Assembly (NCBI RefSeq): GCF_003026285.1
Contig: NZ_PYOD01000006.1
Location: 1-64,000 of the forward strand
Source of the DNA: Photobacterium profundum
Lineage (GTDB): Bacteria > Pseudomonadota > Gammaproteobacteria > Enterobacterales > Vibrionaceae
DNA: 64,000 nucleotides
Direction of reading: 5' to 3'
Made by a program: the position numbers and the translations under genes. The notes under the pieces are model-generated. The model worked only from the letters and a program-made list of their open reading frames with translations, was not told the origin of the DNA and searched no databases. Numbering within the stretch: the stretch's first letter is position 1; every line of letters begins with the position of its first letter. Below are positions 60,310 through 64,000 of this stretch, piece after piece.

Positions 60310-60642
60310 TTAGTCTCGTTGTAAGGCGAAATGTAAAAAGTCTCTGCCTTTATACGTCATCGTGCCTTGATCGCCAGAGTTGAGTGCATGGTAGTAATGA
60401 ATTCCTACCATGAACTCTCGTTTAGGCCCGCCAGCGGTTGGTTGAACATAAATCCAATATTCTTCGTTATCTTCTCCGACTCTTGCACCAATGATTGGAG
60501 TGCTTTGTTTCTCGAGAATCGTCACATTAAGGGTTTGTTCAACGGCATTTTCACCGATGACATGACGGCGATAAAAGCGAACATAATAAAGAACTGAAAA
60601 AACCAGTAGTGTGATAATGACGAAAACAATCCATATAGGCAT
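60310..60642 (-). CDS. yhhM: DUF2500 protein (YhhM-like)
   Basis: A 110-aa protein with one N-terminal TM helix (MPIWIVFVIITLLVFSVLYYV) and a small beta-rich domain with the stretch YWIYVQPTAGGPKREFMVG, typical of DUF2500. In E. coli yhhM lies next to yhhN, whose homologue is about 2 kb away here. Function unknown. A GGAG-type site precedes the ATG. Confidence 0.87.
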   Translation of the reverse strand: MPIWIVFVIITLLVFSVLYYVRFYRRHVIGENAVEQTLNVTILEKQSTPIIGARVGEDNEEYWIYVQPTAGGPKREFMVGIHYYHALNSGDQGTMTYKGRDFLHFALQRD

Positions 60643-60997
60643 AACTCACCTCCTTGATAGTCAAATAAATGTGTGGATACAGGTGATAGAGCCACCATTA
60701 TTGTTGAGTAGAACAACAGTAAATATCAGAAGACGAGGAAATAGTGATCTGAAAGCACTTTTTCATGTATGAACATCATAAAATTGGATCCAGATATATA
60801 TTTAATGCGCTCTGTTTCACGGTGAGCTTTTATCAAGCTGACCCGTAATGGAAAATATTGAATAATCAGATGACTTTCTACCTAGTGAAATTAATTTTTT
60901 GAAGGCTAAGCTAAAATCTAATGTAAATCAGTGTCACGATGCTTTGAATGGAATTTAAGTCGCTGTAAGGTAGAGAGAACAGGAAGAGAGGCTGCTT
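60643..60997. other. Gene-free interval between DUF2500 and the HEPN-like gene
   Basis: About 355 bp, AT-rich, holding the divergent promoters and the Shine-Dalgarno AGAGAGG of the following gene. I see no other structure. Confidence 0.55.
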
Positions 60998-61363
60998 ATG
61001 GCTAATATTGAAATGGTGGTAACGCGAACTCGACGTATTGAACATTTATTACGTCAGCATTATCACGCTGAAGGAAAAGGACTGCATCAGTTAATTAGCA
61101 GTAGTGAAGAACGTTTACCGCATGAAATTGTGCCTAAGTTACGCTTTATTGCGTCGGTCCGTAATAAAACGGTACATGAAGACGGTTATCAACTTAATGA
61201 CAAAAAAGGTTTTTTAGCTGCGTGCAAGTTATGTGAAAAAGAGCTTACCCCGCGAAGTGGGCGTTTTATATGGGGAGTAGCAGTATTTCTCGTACTCGGT
61301 TTTACAGCCCTCGCGATATGGTTTTATTCAGTCCATTGGCATCACATTAAGCTAGCACTTTAG
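60998..61363 (+). CDS. HEPN-like (DUF4145-type) small membrane protein
   Basis: A 121-aa protein I recognise only in part. Residues about 1-85 are helical and carry VRNKTVH at 54-60, the R-N-x3-H form of the HEPN/DUF4145 catalytic motif (Arg55, His60). Residues about 90-112 (WGVAVFLVLGFTALAIWFY) are one C-terminal TM helix, giving a cytoplasmic helical domain tethered to the membrane. HEPN proteins are often RNases of toxin-antitoxin or defence systems, but no partner gene is adjacent, so a nuclease role is not established. Good AGAGAGG ribosome site. Confidence 0.72.
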   Translation: MANIEMVVTRTRRIEHLLRQHYHAEGKGLHQLISSSEERLPHEIVPKLRFIASVRNKTVHEDGYQLNDKKGFLAACKLCEKELTPRSGRFIWGVAVFLVLGFTALAIWFYSVHWHHIKLAL

Positions 61364-61393
61364 GGTGCCCCGATATCACGATCTCATTCTGAA

Positions 61394-61420
61394 GGCCCTG
61401 TTATTTAACAGGGCTTTTTT
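61394..61420 (+). terminator. Terminator of the HEPN-like gene
   Basis: GCCCTGTT-ATTT-AACAGGGC followed by six Ts, 31 bp after the stop. Confidence 0.92.
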
Positions 61421-61693
61421 ATCGTTATATTCAAGATTATTCCCACCATATTATTCATTTTTCTTACCAAAAAATGCTAATTACGGATTTATTCAGAAGA
61501 GTATTACGTCAAGATGCGAGTGTCAGTGAGGATTTATGGATTTGCAATCAAGACATTGATTTAACAATATCGTTGTCCTGCATCAAAAACAAAGAGGTAT
61601 CGATTTTAAGAATTAATTTCCCTTTGTAGCGGCTTAAATAGCATCATTCAGAAGAGGAATGATTGGAATGTGATCTGGATGAGCGATAGAAAC

Positions 61694-61721
61694 AAAAATG
61701 GCGCCCAAAGGCGCCATTTTT
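61694..61721 (-). terminator. Terminator of the 26-aa peptide gene
   Basis: AAAAATGGCGCC / GGCGCCATTTTT with a 4-nt loop, 18 bp beyond the peptide stop on the minus strand. Confidence 0.88.
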
Positions 61722-61738
61722 ATGGAATTTTTTTGAAC

Positions 61739-61819
61739 TTAATAGATTACAGGCAGTGTCATCAGGCCCATTACTATTGCGATCATCACAAGTCCTTGTT
61801 TTTGAGAAGAAGTGAACAT
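61739..61819 (-). CDS. 26-aa single-pass membrane peptide
   Basis: A small gene not found by ordinary length cut-offs. The peptide begins MFTSSQKQGLVMIAIV and ends LPVIY: a short polar N-terminus and one hydrophobic helix. Support comes from context: AAGGAGAC lies 5 bp before the ATG, a promoter-like pair TTGCCT-N18-TATTCT lies upstream on the minus strand (-10 at 61862-61867), and a strong terminator follows. Size and topology recall YnhF-type small membrane proteins, but identity is not clear and function is unknown. Confidence 0.72.
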   Translation of the reverse strand: MFTSSQKQGLVMIAIVMGLMTLPVIY

Positions 61820-62663
61820 AGTAAGTCTCCTTGGTTAGCTGCTGTATTCATCTTGATAAAGAGAATAGCATCTTTTTTGGTGCTTAGGCAAGCTTAAGTT
61901 GACTTTTTGTATGAAATGATGGTTTTAACTTGGGTTAATTATCCGTTTTTGCTCCTGTAAACTGTGTTTTTTAGTGTGTTCTTAATTTGAGCGATTTGTT
62001 TTTTGGTTGTTGCTGTTAATTGTAATTCATTGATTTTAAATCATAATGTGGTGTTCATTAATGTAACTGTTCGTCATGATAAAATTAACTATTTATTTAT
62101 TGGATCATTATTGGGTTGAAGGTGGCTAGGTATCTTTTAGGTGGGTCGGTATTTTTTAAAGGTGGCATAATTAGATTTGTATTATATAAAACATGCAATA
62201 AACCACTGTTTTATTTCAAGTTGTTGAATTTAATGCCATGGTATAAAACGATGGGGTATGTTTGGTAAGCTTGGCTTGGTTTTGGGTGATTATGTTGCCA
62301 GTTGTGCTGTTAAGTGTTTGATTTGAAGTGCTTATTGTTTTTTCATTATCATTTATGTAAAGCGATTTAATGCTGGTTTTTCATCGAAAGGTATATCAAA
62401 TGATGGAGAATGTCAGGTGAGAAGAACACCAAGGCTTGTTTTGGTGTGTTATCCAAATATTAGGCTGATTAATGGCATAGTTTACTTGTTCGATGAGTAT
62501 GTCGTGTCTACATAATGTCAGAGGTTTAAATATGCAGGTAAAGGTAGATATAGCTAAAATTCATGATGGTTTTTCTAGCGAGGTCTAGTTATGAAGGTAT
62601 TACGCTAGACAATTACGGTTGGGTTTCTACACTGTCTCGGCTTATAACTATATCGGTGATGCT
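61820..62663. other. Gene-poor AT-rich interval upstream of yhhN
   Basis: About 840 bp. It holds the promoter of the minus-strand small peptide near its left end. An 18-codon frame at 62532-62588 has an AGAGG ribosome-site-like sequence but no other support. No tRNA, known riboswitch or mobile element is seen. Confidence 0.55.
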
Positions 62664-63287
62664 ATGTGGGTTTGGTTAGCCATCTCTCTATCGGGTTTAT
62701 TACATATTAATGCGTCTTATCATGGGCCCAAATGGCAGTTTTATTTATTCAAGCCATTTACCATGGTGTTGCTACTGATTGTTGCTTGGCAAACGGGGCT
62801 AGGCAGCTTCTATCAACAAGCTATTTTTGGTGGTTTGTTATTGTCTCTCGTTGGGGATGTGCTGCTAATGCAACCCCAAAAGCGCTTTGTTCAGGGGCTT
62901 ATCAGCTTCTTATTGGCTCATATCGTTTATTCAGTGGCTTTCTGGAGCCAGCTGTCAGGTAGTATTGTGTGGTGGTTACCCGCCATGTTATTTGCCGGGG
63001 GGATTATTGTCTTTCTGTTATTGCTGCCGTCTTTAGGGCGTTTAATCTTACCTGTTGCGGTTTATATTGCGATGATCACTCAAATGGCGTGGGCGGCGGG
63101 TGAATTTTGGTTAACGGCTCAATCGACCGTTGGGCTATTGGCACTTGTTGGTGCGCTGATTTTTGTGGTATCTGATATTTTATTGGCAATAGAGCACTTC
63201 CGTGGCTCTTTTAAGCATTCTGTCAGTGCCATAATGGGTACATACTTTTTGGCACAATCATTGTTTGTTGCTTCATTACTGCTGTAA
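62664..63287 (+). CDS. yhhN: YhhN-family protein (lysoplasmalogenase-like)
   Basis: A 207-aa inner-membrane protein with seven to eight TM helices, matching E. coli YhhN (208 aa): LSGLLHINASYHGPKWQFYLFKPFTMVLLL and GLLLSLVGDVLLM near residue 70 carry the conserved Lys-Pro and Gly-Asp residues. The human relative TMEM86 hydrolyses lysoplasmalogen; the bacterial role is unproven. The ATG at 62664 fits the family N-terminus; a TTG 45 bp upstream is open but unlikely. Confidence 0.88.
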   Translation: MWVWLAISLSGLLHINASYHGPKWQFYLFKPFTMVLLLIVAWQTGLGSFYQQAIFGGLLLSLVGDVLLMQPQKRFVQGLISFLLAHIVYSVAFWSQLSGSIVWWLPAMLFAGGIIVFLLLLPSLGRLILPVAVYIAMITQMAWAAGEFWLTAQSTVGLLALVGALIFVVSDILLAIEHFRGSFKHSVSAIMGTYFLAQSLFVASLLL

Positions 63288-63303
63288 ATGATCTCGTTTT
63301 ATT

Positions 63304-63329
63304 AAACCGCTGTTATCAGCGGTTTTTTT
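63304..63329 (+). terminator. Terminator of yhhN
   Basis: AAACCGCTG-TTAT-CAGCGGTTT with a T run, 16 bp after the stop. Confidence 0.92.
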
Positions 63330-63404
63330 ATATCTAAAATAAAAGAAAGAAGAATACTCAATGCTCGGTCTATTGAAGTAACTTGATATAAAAAGAGGTA
63401 GTCA

Positions 63405-63716
63405 ATGTCAAAGCAATGGATTCAAGTGTACAGTGCGGCCAACAACTTAGAAGCGCACAGCTTAAAAGGAATGCTAGAGAGTGCATGCATTGTTGTTAGG
63501 CTTACTGGCGAGAGTTTAGGTTCAGCTGTGGGGGAGTTACCTACGAATGCCGTTGAGGTCGGCTTATGGGTTGAACCAGAGTGCACTGCTAAGGCGGATC
63601 GCCTACTGCAAGATTATGAACAGGCTGAATACTTCGATTGGATCTGTATGCAGTGTAATGAGACAAATGAAGGCCAGTTTGAATTATGTTGGCAGTGTGG
63701 ATGTGAAAAGCCGTAA
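63405..63716 (+). CDS. DUF2007 protein with C-terminal zinc ribbon
   Basis: A 103-aa protein. Residues about 5-72 (WIQVYSAANNLEAHSLKGMLE through DRLLQDYE) form a DUF2007 'putative signal-transducing' fold. Residues about 80-101 carry CMQC...CWQC, four cysteines in CxxC pairs resembling a RanBP2-type or zinc-ribbon finger. Bacterial relatives are uncharacterised; protein or nucleic-acid binding through the ribbon is an inference. It is monocistronic. Confidence 0.85.
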   Translation: MSKQWIQVYSAANNLEAHSLKGMLESACIVVRLTGESLGSAVGELPTNAVEVGLWVEPECTAKADRLLQDYEQAEYFDWICMQCNETNEGQFELCWQCGCEKP

Positions 63717-63837
63717 TAGTATAGATAGATCTAAATCATAACATGCACTTTAAATGCTATTTTTTGTTTTGCATCAAATCAAAAAAAAATCAGCATGGTT
63801 TAATAGGTTCAATACCCATAACGTAAAGAGTGTAACC

Positions 63838-64000
63838 ATGAACCAATCTATTCACGCCCATACGGTACTTAATTTGTTGCTTGTAGAAGATGCAGAATAC
63901 ACCCTTGCTTCACTTAAGCATGCTGTTGAAGCTGAGTATGGTGAAGGTGTACGCTTTTATACTTGTAGCCAGCAAGACTTAACATTTGATGCGTTGTTGT
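63838..64000 (+). CDS. Receiver-domain protein, 3' end beyond window
   Basis: The first 54 codons of a larger gene, cut by the window end. MNQSIHAHTVLNLLLVEDAEYTLASLKHAV begins a CheY-like receiver domain: the acidic pair in LLLVEDAE is the usual phosphate/Mg site. AAGAG lies 7 bp before the ATG. The part seen cannot tell whether an output domain (for example GGDEF, EAL or kinase) follows. Confidence 0.72.
   Translation, partial: MNQSIHAHTVLNLLLVEDAEYTLASLKHAVEAEYGEGVRFYTCSQQDLTFDALL

Larger units (their letters stand above)
61364..61738. other. Gene-free interval containing two terminators
   Basis: About 375 bp. It contains the terminator of the HEPN-like gene and that of the small peptide gene (listed separately). 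The roughly 270 bp between them have no convincing frame. Confidence 0.6.

Noticed and set aside
61670..61897. 75-codon plus-strand frame over the small peptide region
   Set aside because: It runs through a strong terminator and is antisense to a better-supported small gene; composition is not protein-like.
62532..62588. 18-codon frame with an AGAGG site upstream of yhhN
   Set aside because: No terminator, promoter or hydrophobic/regulatory codon pattern supports it; likely chance.

Overview
The window looks like chromosomal backbone DNA of a Vibrionaceae gammaproteobacterium, most likely Photobacterium or a close relative. This is inferred from gene content and order (uspA/ftnA/uspB, thiCEFSGH behind a TPP riboswitch, ubiEJB-tatABC-tatD-hemB, rhtB/pldB/yigL), from moderate-to-low GC, and from protein sequences close to enterobacterial and Vibrio homologues. 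I see no insertion sequence, integrase, prophage, CRISPR array or rRNA.

Layout. 1-3.1 kb: tRNA-Asp, the divergent ilvY/ilvC pair and ubiK. 3.1-8.1 kb: a TetR-adaptor-RND efflux operon with a long palindromic operator over its promoter. 8.2-10.7 kb: rep helicase and a small cytochrome c5. 11.0-11.6 kb: a tRNA cluster Arg-His-Pro-His-Pro. 12.3-17.7 kb: a peptide-type ABC importer (fused double ATPase, binding protein, two permeases), then tRNA-Trp, crcB and a usp gene. 19.1-25.6 kb: TPP riboswitch and the complete thiCEFSGH operon. 25.6-30.9 kb: aminopeptidase P, a divergent LysR/MFS pair and an EamA exporter. 31-39.3 kb: rmuC behind a LexA-like box, ubiE-ubiJ-ubiB, tatABC, tatD and hemB. 39.4-45.4 kb: an EamA exporter, uspA, ferritin, uspB, an MscS channel, a YhiN flavoprotein and a DUF3332 lipoprotein. 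45.5-50 kb: a TetR-controlled aldehyde dehydrogenase, a DTW tRNA-modification enzyme, a COG3650 lipoprotein and an EVE protein. 50-55 kb: yigL, pldB, rhtB, an EAL-HDOD protein and a patatin phospholipase. 55-64 kb: LysR, an AbgT transporter, an SDR, a membrane acyltransferase, DUF2500, a HEPN-like membrane protein, a 26-codon membrane peptide, YhhN, a DUF2007/zinc-ribbon protein, and the start of a receiver-domain protein cut by the window edge.

The genes are mostly housekeeping: branched-chain amino acid, thiamine, ubiquinone and tetrapyrrole synthesis, Tat export, tRNAs, small-molecule export and stress physiology. Many start codons were moved inward from the longest open frame to the codon with a Shine-Dalgarno sequence and family-like N-terminus.

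No clearly new multi-gene system was found. The items most worth a second look are the 26-aa membrane peptide with its own promoter, Shine-Dalgarno and terminator (61.8 kb), the HEPN-like membrane protein (61.0 kb), a LexA-like box before rmuC, two palindromic TetR operators, the long N-terminal extension on ThiE, a possible switching helix in the thiC leader, and several unexplained inverted or tandem repeats between genes.
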